Shown in pieces: positions 11,150-24,100 of a DNA stretch of 64,000 bases. The number at the start of each line of letters is the position of its first letter. Within the stretch, counting starts at the first letter, position 1. A program made the position numbers and the translations under genes. The DNA is taken from the NCBI GenBank assembly GCA_035222895.1, contig JAVYIG010007445.1, forward strand, positions 1-64,000. The letters are read 5' to 3'. The DNA is from Strongylocentrotus droebachiensis. Its lineage: Eukaryota > Echinodermata > Echinoidea > Camarodonta > Strongylocentrotidae. Under the pieces are notes generated by a model. It was not told the DNA's origin, ran no database searches, and worked only from the letters and a program-made list of their open reading frames with translations.

Positions 11150-11672
11150 GACCTGATTGTTGTCAGAGAAACATACATGTATGACTCCACTATCTCTCCA
11201 GCAGTCTTATCCTCTGCATTGCGAAGGAAGATGACAAGAACCAGTTTGAAATCTTTCTAGCCTTTCTAGCCGATGATCCAATCCCGAGCGATCTTGGCGC
11301 AAAAAGTGCTCTTCCCTACACCGCCTTCAACTTCTACCAACAAGCGTTAAGGATAGATTCCGTTGAATTTGGTCTTGAGGAGGTTGTGTCTTGCGGGGCG
11401 CAAAAAGTGGTCTTTCCTACGTCACCTTCACCTTCTACCAACAAGCGCTTGGGATAGATTCCGTTGACTTTTTTCCTGAGGAAATTGTAGAGAAGGGGTG
11501 TCTTGAGTTTTGTACCTTTGTCTTCTTCCAACAACTTAAGATTGGTGAAGATACCTTTAAAGTCAAGTGCAAGTTTGCTGATCAGTGGATCACCTTGAAT
11601 CTGACATAGATTAACTGCCAAATAGTCTTTGACTAGCTCTTCAGGAACCCTCTTGATTTCCTCCTCTGTCAT
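11150..11672 (-). pseudogene. NACHT-domain (NLR family) pseudogene fragment
   Basis: Read on the minus strand, the sequence gives a pre-NACHT linker and then RLLVEGEGDVGKTTFCA, a classical P-loop. About 100 bases on, a second degenerate copy of the same P-loop segment appears, then KLVLV, LRNAEDKTAGEIV and, after a frameshift, SDNNQVTAKQLDKYSQ, which resembles the NACHT stretch following the P-loop. There are in-frame stops and frameshifts and no Death or LRR part. The P-loop type differs from that of the intact NLR gene at 57-60 kb, so it comes from another subfamily. It lies next to the LINE relic. Confidence 0.75.
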
Positions 11673-11824
11673 TGAAGGTATGTGATCACCAACCTGACCT
11701 GTGATAAGATGGTGAAGAACATATGCCCCTCAGCAATTAAATAGGAGTATTGGAGTCTTTTCTTGCTCTTAGTTTTAACCAGAACCTCTCAATTTATATA
11801 TTTGTATACTATATTACTATTATA

Positions 11825-12003
11825 GTCAAACTAGTATTAGCGACCACCTCTATAAAGACCACCTGTCTATATTGCATATTTTTGACATATGCATTTTGTC
11901 TCCCTTAAGAGAGAAATGTGTGTTGAAGAACCTGTCTACAATGGCCACTTTTTCTGTTTCCCTCGGTTGGTCTTTATAGACTGACTGGTTCTACTTTTAC
12001 TGT
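11825..12003. mobile_element. MITE of the TACAGTNAAACCTG family, diverged
   Basis: Begins ATAGTCAAACTAG and ends TTCTACTTTTACTGTA, with the internal AAAGACCACCTGTCT words of the family. It is more diverged than the copy at 10028. Confidence 0.55.
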
Positions 12004-14098
12004 ATTATCCTTTACCCCGTCCAATTAGTCCCAATTTATTTTTTTGGTGTACATTTTTTTTTTTTAGCTAATACTAAAGTCGAGAAGAACTGAAATTAAT
12101 GAAATTTCCAAGGTACTTGTACATGTCGTTGTGTCCACCAAAGTCTGCAATAATGTTGTTTACAATTTTGAATGTCCTCTTAGAAAAATAAATCTACCAT
12201 TTTGTTTAATTTTTGTTATTATTACCGGTATTTGAAATCACACTTGTAAAAGCAGAGCACAGGAATGTTGCTAATTGTTTAATTTTTTCATGGGGGTTAG
12301 GAGCTGTGTGAAATGACACACACTTATACCGGACTGTACTACATGTGTAAATGCTTTTGGGGAAAACCTTTTCAGTAAATTATTGTGATGCTCAGTTACT
12401 CGTCACAATCCAAATATTTTCTGGGCCAAGGAAACTACAGTGTATATTATTGTATTGGAAATATCAGTACCGGTAGGTGCAATCATAATTGCTGTTCTTT
12501 CTATAATTCAAAATCTTGCTCTAACTATTTTGTTTATTCATTTCACGCACGTAAGTTGCACTGTAAAAAGCAGTCTTTTTCATGTAATAAGCCCATTAGT
12601 ATTTTACAATTAGTATTATCAATATTTCAGTATTATCATTGCAACCATTCTCATAACTAGGATATCCAGTTGTTATGCAACCAAATATTGTACACTGAAA
12701 ATTGATTTTTATCTATCTGATAAATAAGTCACAGTATGGGGCAACATTGCTTTAGCTGTGTTAAATTTATGTAGCTTTGTAAATACCCTACACTTGACTC
12801 CTGCTAGCTGGCATTGTACAAAGTAACATGTACTACCATCCCCCCCCCCCCCCCATAATTTCTGTCGAAAAATCTTGATTTCTGGCAGTAAATTCCTATT
12901 TTTTAACCGTACAGCTATTTTGCCGTTAATAGCTATTTTGACAATCGTAGTACCCAAAATGTTGTTGGAAAGCGTTCTGCAAAGCCAGCATCCAGGTTGT
13001 ACACCCCCTTCTCTCTTTGAAAATGTCTAGCAACACCTTTGCCTACGCTGAACTTTAAATGATAGACAAATATTAGAGTAGCATTTCTTACTGATATTTT
13101 TTTATTTGGTTTGCTGTGGTTTTACATCTAAATTGAATTGCAAGAGACTCGAGATGATTCAATCAATACATGGATGCAGTAATATTAGTTGGTTATAGTG
13201 ACTTGAATTTTCAATTTTGGATTTAAATAGATACTCATGTCCGTATGTTCAAAGGCTGGTATATGTCGGGTCAAGGGCCGTTTAAGGTTAGGAATTTGGT
13301 TAGTGTTGGAAAACACAGCCGAGCAGCTGTCGCAATAGCATTAATGTATGACCACCCACCCACCATGAAAGTTACAATGACTAGAACTGCAAACCTGTTG
13401 ATTTAATTAATTAGTAGTCTTCCTAAGTCACATGTACAGTATCATAATATTGTCACAAAATTTGCAGGTTGTTGATACTTTTCCTTATGGGCATTTGTAA
13501 TTTAAACCTGGTCACAATTGTATTTGTATACCTTTCAATCAATATGAAGTAATTTTATATACCTCTTCAATACATACAAGAGTTGTGTGCAATATTCTTT
13601 GTATGATTTTTATTATTCAGTACTAGTTTTTCTTAAATGATTATGTAATCACAATGTTTGCACTTTGTACATTTTTGTGTGTAATAAACCACCAATGTCA
13701 AATTTGCATATTTGATACCATGGAAACCAAGAAATTTAGTGTGTCTGGATGTTTGTTTCAGCATTGTTGAGCCTCGTTAGTAATTAGAGGCAGTTTAGAC
13801 TGCCCACTTTTTCTGTTATATCTAACTTTTCTTTTACTATTAAAAGCTTGTCTTCCCTCTTGGAATAAATGTTCATATCGAAGGAATTAATACTTTAATT
13901 GAGTATGGATTTTTTAAATTGAGTATAGATTTTTTTTTTTAGTGCGATTAATACCATGCAGTGCATGCACTTGAAGGAAGAAAAAAACAAAAAGAAAGAA
14001 AAGAATAGATCTATATAAAGAAAGTAAGAAAAAAGAAAGAAAGAGGAAAATGAAAGACAAAGAGAAAGTGAAAAGCGAAGAAGGGGAAGGAGAAGGAG
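12004..14098. other. Intergenic DNA without supported genes
   Basis: AT-rich sequence with a poly-C run near 12841 and an A/G-rich run (about 13975-14098) leading into the next MITE. No exon, RNA gene or recognisable repeat family is supported. Confidence 0.5.
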
Positions 14099-14545
14099 CA
14101 GGGGCGGATCTAGCTTTTTGCTAAGGGGGGGGGGGTTTGACCAAAATAATGACGATGCGGAGCATCATCCACGAGCCGCGAAGCGGCGATCCGATTTTTT
14201 GGGGGGTGTTTATTTGAACCCCGTAAGTGATGTTTTCCTGGCATCTATTAACACAATGGAGACCATAAAAAGCAGTGCATGATAACGTCTTTTTAAATCA
14301 AGTAACAGTTTAATACACAGTTATATCCAGAGTTATCATGTGTTTGGTTAAGTTACCAGATGAGTTGAATATCTTCTCACAATATTTGCACTTGAAAGGG
14401 TTTCTCTCCAGCGTGCGTTCTTTTTTTTTTCTTTTTTTTTTTCCTTTTTTTTTTTTTTTTTTTTTTTTTTTGGGGGGGGGGGGGGCGCCCAAGGGGGGGG
14501 GGTTTAAACCCCCTAACCCCCCCCCCCCCCGTAGATCCGCGCCTG
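14099..14545. mobile_element. Non-autonomous hAT-like MITE (CAGGGGCGGATC ends)
   Basis: Left end CAGGGGCGGATCTAGC and right end TAGATCCGCGCCTG form terminal inverted repeats, flanked by a 5-bp direct repeat AGGAG. The interior has long G and C runs and no transposase. The CAGGG start is typical of hAT elements; the 5-bp duplication is what the sequence shows here and in the sister copy at 16025. Confidence 0.75.
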
Positions 14546-14625
14546 AGGAGATAAAGTAGAGCATGGGAGGAGGAGAAGGAGAAGAGTTAAAGGTAACCGC
14601 GCCGACTCCAAAGTCTGTTTCCAGA

Positions 14626-16640
14626 CCCAGGTCGAAAAAACAGTTGGATACCAGTTGAACCAACTGGTACTGGTACCAGTTGATTCCAGTTAAGTTAACT
14701 GGATTCAATATGGATATTGGAATACTGGAATCAACTGGTAACCAATTGATTCCAGTTAGACCAGTTGATTCCAGTTAAGTGAACTGGTTTCCATATGGAA
14801 ATTGGTTTAGTGGAATCAACTGGTAGCTGGTACCAGTTGATTCCAGTTAAGTTAACTGGATTCAATATGGATATTGGAATACTGGAATCAACTGGTAACC
14901 AATTGATTCCAGTTGGACCAGTTGTCAACTGGTACCAGTTGATTCCAGTTAAGTGAACTGGTTTCAATATGGAAATTGGTTTAGTGGAATCAACTGGTAG
15001 CTGGTACCAGTTGATTCCAGTTAAGTTAACTGGATTCAATATGGATATTGGAATACTGGAATCAACTGGTAACCAATTGATTCAACTGGTAACCAATTGA
15101 TTCCAGTTGGAATACCAGTTGTCAACTGGTACCAGTTGGATCCAGTTTACCAATTTCCATATTGGAAACAAACAGTTGATCAATAACCAGTTGATTACCA
15201 GTAGCGACCAGCAATCAGCTGATAATCAATAATCAATATTGCTTAGCAACCAACTAGACCACATTTACTTAAACTCTTGCTAGACCCCATCACTTAATCA
15301 TTTGAGGCGCATTACATTTGAGTATAAGATTAATTATGTACTTGCGAGCTCATACATACATGTTTTTACTGGTTATCAATAACATAAATCAATATATATC
15401 TATGTTTACGTCCTAAATTGGATGTAAAACATGATCAGACATAATATAATATATTTGTCAATGATTGACTAATAAAATATAAATCACAAACTTAATGTGC
15501 ATTAATTGTCACATTTGCTTGACAGATCATGATAATAACGTTTTCTGTGAAAACATGCAAATTAATCATGAATATGCATTAGATACATTGAACTGGTTTT
15601 TCAACTGGTATTCTACTGGTTTCAACTGGTAAATCAACTGGCAATCATCTACTGGTTTCAACTGGTAAATCAACTGGCAATCATCTACTGGTTTTCAACT
15701 GGTAAATCATCTGGTAATCATCTACGGGTTTCAACTGGTAATTCAAGTGGTACTCATGTATTGGTTTTCAACTGGTAAAGCAACTGGTAATCATGCATCT
15801 ACTGGTTTCCAACTGGAATCAGCTGGTATCAAATGGTCCAGTTTGGTCACTGTGCTGGAATGAAGTTATGAATTACCAGTTAAGCCCATTGGTTTTAACT
15901 GGTATCAACTGGTCTAATAATATACCAATACGCCTATAGTTAATGGCTTTCAAATGGAATCAACTTGTAAACTACACCCAGTTGGATTTCAATATGTTCC
16001 AACAGGAAACAACTGGTCTCATTGCAGGGGCGGATCCAGCTTTTTATAAAGGGGGGGGTTGGGGTGGTATGCGAGGGAGCGTAGCGACCGAGTCCAAGCG
16101 AGCGGAGCGAGCGAGGGGGGAGGGTGTGGGAGGGGGGTGTCCCCCTCCCACAGTAGGGAAATTTTTTGAAAATCTGTGTGTGAAAATGGCGTTTTCTTGC
16201 GATAAGATTTTAAAAAATGGTCCCCGGATTTTTTTTTGGGGGGGTTGCAACCCCCCAACCCCCCCCCCCTAGATCCGCCACTGCATTGTCCACTTTGGTT
16301 AATTTGTATGGGTTTTAAACTGGAATCAACTGGCAGATATACCAGTAAGGCCTATTGTTTTTAACTGGTATCAACTGGTGTAACAATTTACAAGTATAGT
16401 TCATTGGTTTTAACTGGAATCAACTGGTTTGTTTTCAGCACGTGCCAGTAAGGTCAATGGGTTTCAACTGGGATATACTGGTGCATGTGAAGTTTTCCAG
16501 TACCAGTTGAATCCAGTTGCAACCAGTAGATTAAACTGGCACATATTCCAGTTCCATCAACTGGATTAAACTGGTACCAGTTGATTCCAGTAGATACCAG
16601 TTGAAAATCCAACTGGTTTCAACTGTTTTTTCGACCTGGG
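14626..16640. mobile_element. 2-kb fold-back element made of AACTGG dyad repeats
   Basis: The outermost 21 bases are perfect inverted repeats (left begins CCCAGGTCGAAAAAACAGTT). The left arm (to about 15200) is packed with CCAGTTGATTCCAGTT-type units and the right arm (from about 15590) with the reverse-complement AACTGGTTTCAACTGG-type units. An AT-rich single-copy-like spacer lies between. No transposase frame is present. A different MITE has inserted into the right arm. No convincing target-site duplication was found. Open frames over it (Asn/Trp/Tyr-rich repeats) are artefacts of the repeat. Confidence 0.8.
16025..16283. mobile_element. hAT-like MITE nested in the fold-back element
   Basis: Ends CAGGGGCGGATCCAGC and CTAGATCCGCCACTG, flanked by a perfect 5-bp direct repeat CATTG. 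It belongs to the same family as 14099-14545 but is shorter. It interrupts the AACTGG repeat array, so it is younger than that array. Confidence 0.8.
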
Positions 16641-18016
16641 GACATGGAACCATTAAAATTTATTTTAACACATTTTCCTTAAAAATGTGTTTGAAAAAAG
16701 AAAATTATAGATTACTTAAATTCACTGAATGAAAAGAATAAATCAATACAATTTTACTGATATATTTTGTTTTTCTCATTTTTGTTATTATTGTGGTCAT
16801 CGTTTCATTCATTATTAATTTCCAGCGACTTGGCTTGAGGTCACACAGGTACGGAAGCTCGGTGGTATTTACCAACAAATCTAGATTCCCCTTGTAAATA
16901 AAAATAAAATATTCTCCTTCTGAAGTTAACTTTTGTTTTGTAAGCAGGCAGAAAGACAATATAGATAACAGGTTAGTGTATTTTGTTGAAAAATTAGTAT
17001 ATTAGGAAGAGAATAACGTTGATTTGTGATGTCTTATTTGTGAAGTCTAGTTCAGTCGAGATCGCAGGGCGGTGGGCGGCAGCTCACTGTTCGGCTCCCC
17101 TCACCGCCGGGGTGGCCGCCCTCGTATTGTGATGTCTCTAAACTTCCTTCAAACCTTGCCCTGGCGGTGTCTGGTCAGGTCGCCCTCGGCCTCCAGCCGG
17201 TCGCCTCCTATACGCAGTCGCCCCCAAATTGTGTGGTCGGGTCGCCTCCTTTACACAGTGGCCCCTCTCTGTGAATATAATTCATTTAAACACAACAAAT
17301 TTCCTTCTGGACCAATAATTATTTTTAAGTTTGAACGATTCTCATTTTTGTCATATTTAACTAGATCTTTCTAAGGTACAAACTGGAAATTTATTCTGAG
17401 ATGTTCGTTGATTTTTCTCACTATTGTATAGGTGGTTGCAATGTTGTGTGTGTGTCAGTTATGTGTAAAGTCTGTCACCTGTTTAAAGCAGGACGTGTCA
17501 AAAATCTCTGTGGTGTGACGTAATAATTACGTACTGACTTTGCCATTGAACTTGACTTGAGTTGCGCTTACTACATGTAGTTCCTCTCACACTTAAATTT
17601 GAAGCCACTCGTGCAGATCTGCCAATGAGAGTGTGTAAGCTCCTTGTATAGCGCTCCATGCGCAAAGTTCTTCGTGCAACGGGGGGATTGACTACCAATT
17701 TTCACCGGAATGGCGGAATGACGGTTTTTGTTTATCTAGACTTTACAATTTGATTTAGAATAGATGAAATGATGATTGGAAACTGGAAAGAAAATAGATC
17801 TAGGGTCTAATTTTCAATTACTATAATAATGACATTAAAAATCTATCGACTAAGAATGACAAATGAATTATATTGATACAGAATCATCAAAATGCCAGGT
17901 TAGGGTCTTCAGTACGATGCTTAATCTTAAAATCAATATCTTTTCATGAACTTGTGCAGACCATACATAGACTTTAAACATATCTCACTCCTTCTCTCCT
18001 TTTTTTTATTGTTCAG
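16641..18016. other. Region upstream of FIG4
   Basis: Contains the CpG-rich patch described separately, a CCAAT word near 17618 and a CCGGAATGGCGGAA word near 17706. It ends in a strong polypyrimidine 3' splice site at 17984-18016. An untranslated FIG4 first exon must lie somewhere here or further upstream; its boundaries cannot be fixed from sequence. Confidence 0.45.
17050..17270. promoter_or_regulatory. CpG-rich patch, possible FIG4 promoter area
   Basis: An isolated G/C-rich and CpG-rich stretch in AT-rich surroundings about 0.8 kb upstream of the FIG4 start codon. It contains two similar GGTCGCCTCC modules (near 17202 and 17238). The promoter role is inferred from position and composition only. 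Confidence 0.25.
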
Positions 18017-18051
18017 GATAACTATCAGGAACTGAAGAAAATCTTGGAAAT

Positions 18052-18111
18052 ATGGAGACGGATTTCTTCATCAGCAACATCCAGAAGATAGTCCTTTATG
18101 AAACCAAAGCT
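18052..18111 (+). CDS. FIG4: FIG4 coding exon 1
   Basis: Residues 1-20, ending VLYETKA, phase 0, donor GCT|GTAAGT. The exon itself probably starts at 18017 after TTGTTCAG, with a short leader that carries an in-frame stop. Confidence 0.9.
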
Positions 18112-21100
18112 GTAAGTGTTACCCTTCATAACTCTGAAATTGCCATGCAAAAGAAATACTACTGTGTATTTGCAACGAATCTTTTAGTATTTAGTTCCAA
18201 GTACGTATTTATGAGGCTTTTTAATTACATTATGGAAGATCAATGAACGTCATTGATTATAGATTATAGAATAAAATTGTACATTATGCTTCAATTTGTT
18301 CATGATTGGAAGCTCTTTTTTTTACCCTTTGAAAAGAAAATGAAAAAAAAGGAAACAAAGAACAATGGACCAGAATACACGATGATTGTGCCATATCTTC
18401 ATTGTCTGTATTCAGAGTGGAATAGTGATATTGATGATGGGGGGGGGGGGGGGATTATGAATGACTCAGAATGGATCAGAGATTCATCGAAATTAAAAAC
18501 AGTTTTGGCTGCATATATGGTCAGTTATGAAGTGTTAACATATTGGATATACATGTATGTGTACTACTCAAAGTAGCTCAAGTAAACACAGAACCCGGCC
18601 TAGATGCCCATCCCTGTCAAATCAGTATGATGGAATTGCTTTAAGAAAGACACTGGAATTTCACTCATGTGTATGTACATGTACATGTATAGGCCTACAA
18701 TGTGTTGATGTATATTTTCCATTTTGAAGATGCCACTTTTCTTTATTTCATATTATTAAATTTTCCTTCAGAGGTTTTACATCATAGGGTCCAACAATGC
18801 TGAAACCGAGTTCAGAGTGTTGAAAATTGATCGGACAGAAGCTAGAGAGCTACTCCTTACAGATGATAAGGTAAGACAACTTTTAGTTACTGCAGTCGAT
18901 AACAAATGACATTCCCAGGTTATATACAATAATCAGAAGACATATTGCACAGTTATCTGATTACTGGTAAGAATAAATTGCAATTGCAGTACTAGTAGTT
19001 TGAAAAGTGATAAATACAGACTTAAATTGGCTTATAAATTGTACGTGATGAGGAGACTAGGACTATGAATGACAACTAACCAGTATTCATCCTTTAACCC
19101 ATTGGCTTCTGGAACCGGGTGTCTCCTGTATAAAATAATTCAGTAGTCAATAGGTTAAATGACACAAACACCAGAACTATTCAACTGGTGTAGAAGTGTC
19201 ATGGACGAGTGGATATGTCACCGGACTGTGGATCACAAGGTCCGCGGTTCAAGTCCCACCGTGGCACTAATGTCCTTTGAAAAGACATTGATCTACATTT
19301 GCCACTCTCCACCCAGGTGTTAAATGGGTACCCGGTAGGATGCGAAAGCTAATGTGCTTAGACTAGCAAGTGTGCGCTTGTAAAAATGACGCCTGGCTGG
19401 AATGCCCCCCAGGGAGTGGAGAATGTGCATACAATGTGTGCGGGTAAGCCTGAATCCGATGACCGGGGTAATAATATATATATCTGTAAAGCGCTTTGAT
19501 AGGGCCTCCCTGAAAACACCATATAAGAAATAGTTATTATTATTAACACAATTGATCACATAAGGTAGCAGGCCATTCTGGAAAGGTTCAGTTTCTTCAT
19601 TTCATGTTTGTGGTTCTTTTATGTTGCTCTTGCTCTTGCTCAAGTTAAGTATTCCAAGAAAATTCCTGTCTTCTCGTCCATTTTAGATCTCCTACACTCT
19701 CCCTCAAATCAAGGACCTCCTGCAGACACTACGCCATGGCAACTCCCCTGCCTCCTCCTCCTCCTCGTCATCGAACCCCATGGCTGGATGGTCTCGGAAT
19801 GTCTCTGCTTTTGGGATAGCTGGTGAGAAGACCGATTGGAGGGAAATTTGGAAAGTTTGAGAAATATAAAAATGAAAAGAATTGTAAATGATTCATAGTT
19901 ATATTTTGTTTTCATGTGATTGAAAAATGATTTCACATTATTGCCAGTTATTGCAGATGAGTTCAAGTCAGATGATTGGGTTTTGAAATTTAGCTGCTGG
20001 TTAATTTACAAATTTTAATTTACAGGTCCATAAGTATTGGGTGTCACCTGTGCCTAGGAGGGAAAACCCAAACTGAATTACTGTAACCCTCGGGTCTCTC
20101 CTCCCCTCACTACACCCAGGGTTTCCCCCTACTCTTAAATGAATTGTACCATGGGTTCTTAATGTACAAAGGAGGTGACTCTCCTCTACGTGGGGCCTCC
20201 ATTTAACGTCCTATCCGAGGGAAGCGATTGCAACTGATCATCCTTGTTATCTTTATAGAGGATATCAAATTATTTCAAGTCATTCTAAGTTCTTCTGTAT
20301 GCAAAATATTTTATGGGGTTGCAGGTTATTTCAGATAATTACAAATCATTTTAGTTGACTTTGAATTTTGTTAGGTTGTTGCAAGTGAAGAAAGTGAAAA
20401 TATTTGTTGTTGTTGGAATATTAAAGATTGTATAAAATGTTTTATGTTACCATGTTTTTCTTCTCTAGGCTTTGTCAAATTCCTAGAGGGGTATTATATC
20501 ATCCTGATTACGAAGAGGAAAAAGTAAGTTAAATTCTAAAATAGTAATAATAATACTTCTACCACCGCCACCACCACCACCACATAATGATAATAATAAT
20601 GATAATGACTCTGATAATAAAGATAATGATACTAATAATGATGATGATAAGAATAATATTGATAATGATAATAAACACTTTACTTTCTTATCCCCTCAAA
20701 TTTAACGATGAACAGGGTCGCTATTATTGGAGGTCACACAATCTACAAGATAGAGGATACCACTATGGTTCATATCCCTCATGACAACTACCGCAAGCAA
20801 CATCCCGATGAAGCAAGGTTGGTACATCAATTATTAGGATTTACATGTATGCGCCAAATCCACTTAAAAAAATTAAATGCTCAAGGCGCAATTATTATTA
20901 TTATTATTATTATTACTTATACCGCTCTTTTCCCATAAGGCCCAAACCGCTTTATAATACAGTAAATGAAAATTACAAATAATAAGTAAAACAGTCTTAC
21001 AACTACAAACTGCTAAAAACATGTGTTTTTAGCAGTTTGTGAAGGTACCGGTAGTAACTGATGGTGACTGCCTAATTCTAAGTGGTAGATCATTGATAAT

Positions 21101-24100
21101 AAATCTTTATAAAGCGCACTAATGACTTACTCAAAGCGCTTGACAGATAATGACAAAGTGAGAAGATTTTTGCTGGCCTTGTACATATGGAAACGGATAC
21201 ATCCCTGTAGATGGACAATATTGGTCTGCTAAACCCTCAGAAAAGTTGTCAAAAGACCCATGAGATTGACATATCGGTTTGCGCTGTCGGTCTTATGGCC
21301 CTTCTGACAACTTTTCAAAAGGTTTGCTTGATCGACATTGTCTGTCTTGTGGGCTGTAGAACAATGAATTGCTTGTATTCAGCTCATGGAAGAGAACAAA
21401 AGGGGATGTAATTCTCGCTACCCCAAATAGCGATTCTGCCGAGATCCGGGGAAAATCCTGAAAACGCGCATTGCATTATGGGATAGCTTTTCGACATTAC
21501 AGCTTCCTGTGCAGGCGTTCGTGATCACAACCCTCTCTTTCACGGTAGAGTTTAACGGCCTTTTGTGCTAAAGTCACTAATTCTGCCCGAAGCTTTCCAT
21601 TGCATATTATAATCTGTACAAATTACACTGATTGGCATCGATTTTAGCGTGCGTGAAAACTCTGCACAGCGAACACAGGCGCTAGCGCCAGCGGGATGGG
21701 ACTCTATACCGGAAGTTGTAGTGACGACCCGAGAGAGTGAAAATTACCTCGTCTCGCGAATTTCGAGATTTTCGTACCTATTTAGGGTAGCGAGAATTGA
21801 TTATCAAGCTCTTTGCCCATACAGTCTTTATCTGCACTTGTTTTGGTGATTTATATTCCAATAGGTGTAGGCTACATCAGATACTTTAAGTCAATTGTTC
21901 CCCCTTTTCTTTCTTCATCTTGTCGCCTCTGCTTCTCACCCTCTTTCCTCCCCTCTTGTCATTTTCTTCCTCTCTCCTTTTAATTCTGCCAGTTATTTAA
22001 TATTTTTCATAGTCTGTCTTCTACTCTGTATACATTTACCTGAGCTTTATTAATATAAAAAAGACAAACGTTTGATTTGTATGCCTCCACTCACTGCAGG
22101 TGGTGCTATAGGCATTATTTCAGGTTTTCCTTCCAACCGTCCACCTACAATCGTCTGTTTATATTTTGGTATGAAATAATATGTTGATTTTTTTTTTCTT
22201 TCTCCTGCTCGTATCTCTAATGCATTAGGTACCTAAAGATGTTTCAGAATGTGGATTTGTCCAGTAATTTCTACTTCAGGTAGGTTTGAAGAATGTATTT
22301 TTAGATGCTGCTTGTAAGTGTCGGCTTTTGTCCTCTGTATTGCATACTTTAGATGTTAAGCAAACTATTTGAGCATGGGCTCAATATTGATTCATTTTTG
22401 AAGAGGTAGGAGCAAGCACATTTCAGGCATGTATAAGGCTCTCAGCTTGCCGAATAAGGACAGGAATGTTTGACAAAAATGACAATAATTGGCTTACCAG
22501 CATTAAATATGAATCTCATAATTTTGTTCATGAATAATGATAAGCAGGGTGGTTCATAAACAAAGATTAAAACATATAGAATTGGAACATGGAAGGAGGA
22601 ATGAACTGATGTAAGTGAAGCACAAAGTTCCTTGTGGTCGGGCTCCAGGGCTTGCGTAAGGGCTATAAGATTCTTAGATCCATGCTTGTGCAATCTGAGC
22701 CATGTTTTAAAGCATTTTCAAACAAATTTTATGACTGATATTTAATAAATAATTTTAGTTGAGAATGAATATTAATAACCCGTTGCTGAGTTTCAAAACC
22801 GTACAATCAAAAGTTATATATGACATGGCTTGAATTTGAACTGGTTTCAATAGGCCATTTTCCTAATATATTGAAATTTAATGCACAAATCTTTGTCAAA
22901 TTACATTACAATTAAGTTAGGTAGGACAAGCAAAATGTTTATCCTACCTAATAACAATTAATATATCCAATTCACATTCTCACTATTGAAATTCAATTGT
23001 TCATAACAGGTGAATGAAATAATTTGGAACATGGCACTTTAAAAAGATTTATGCATGAAATTTGATTACAATTAAAAAACAGTCTATTGATCCACAGTCT
23101 TTTTGCCAAATCCACTAGACAATGACACCTTCATTGTTTCAGATATAAAAGCAATAATTTTATCAATTAACCTTTCTCTCTTCTTTTGTGTTTGTTTTTT
23201 GCTCGTTACTCTGAACAGCTATAGCTACGACCTGACACATTCCTTACAACACAATCTGAGTGCTTACCAAAATAAAGGTCAGTATTTAGACAGATCGCAA
23301 TAAGGTTTAAAATTCTGCTGAAAAAAAGAGTTACACTATGTAGCACTTTAGGGGCTGCAGAGTTTTCTTAAAATTTCACCCCATATCAACATTTATAAGA
23401 TGATGATGTGGATCCTAATCAAATGATTGGTTGAGAGCGTATACGTGACCAGGCATTTATTTTGCCTAACACGTAATTTGGATAATGACTGGTCATTATC
23501 CAATTCTAATGACCGGTCATTAGTAAAATCATGTTATAAAACCTCAATTTATAAAACAAATCAAACGTAATCTTATAAACAAAATAATACACATCATTTT
23601 AAAAATTATCCACACTCGGTATCTTCAAAACAGTCTAAAACACCCTCGCCGGCTATCGCCTAAGGCGTGTTAGACTGTTCCAAAGGTACCTTTGTGTGGG
23701 TAATTCTTACTAACTAATTCCCTCACTGCTGTGTATTATTTGTATACTAATCCTCCTTTGCAGAACCTTTAATCTTCAATATATATGTAGGTTATTATAT
23801 ACTGTGTATGTATACTTGCAGTTTAAAAAAAATTGTAAACCTCCTTCAAAATAAATGTATTTGTAAATAAACATTAAAAAATTAACAAAGAGGTTTAAAA
23901 ATGTGTAATCCTTTTTGCTATTTTTTAAATTTTATTTACAAATACATTTATTTTCAAGGACAATGTCCAATTGTGCTCAGTTTTCCAAAGCTTTGTCTGA
24001 CTGGCAACAGACAAAACTCAAAGTCTTTGAAAAAGATACATGTACCCGTATTTCCAGTAGTGATTATATTACTCTATAGCTATTAAAGATCATAACAAGT

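Noticed and set aside
14731..15039. Repetitive minus-strand frame with NLTGINWYQLPVDST units
   Set aside because: It follows the unit of the AACTGG fold-back repeat; the frame is broken on either side and there is no start or splice support.
17072..17374. Open frame in the CpG-rich patch as a gene
   Set aside because: No recognisable domain; the length is expected from G/C-rich composition.
19197..19270. Possible tRNA gene
   Set aside because: A- and B-boxes are present, but the sequence does not fold into a good cloverleaf and runs on into a SINE body with a TTA tail.
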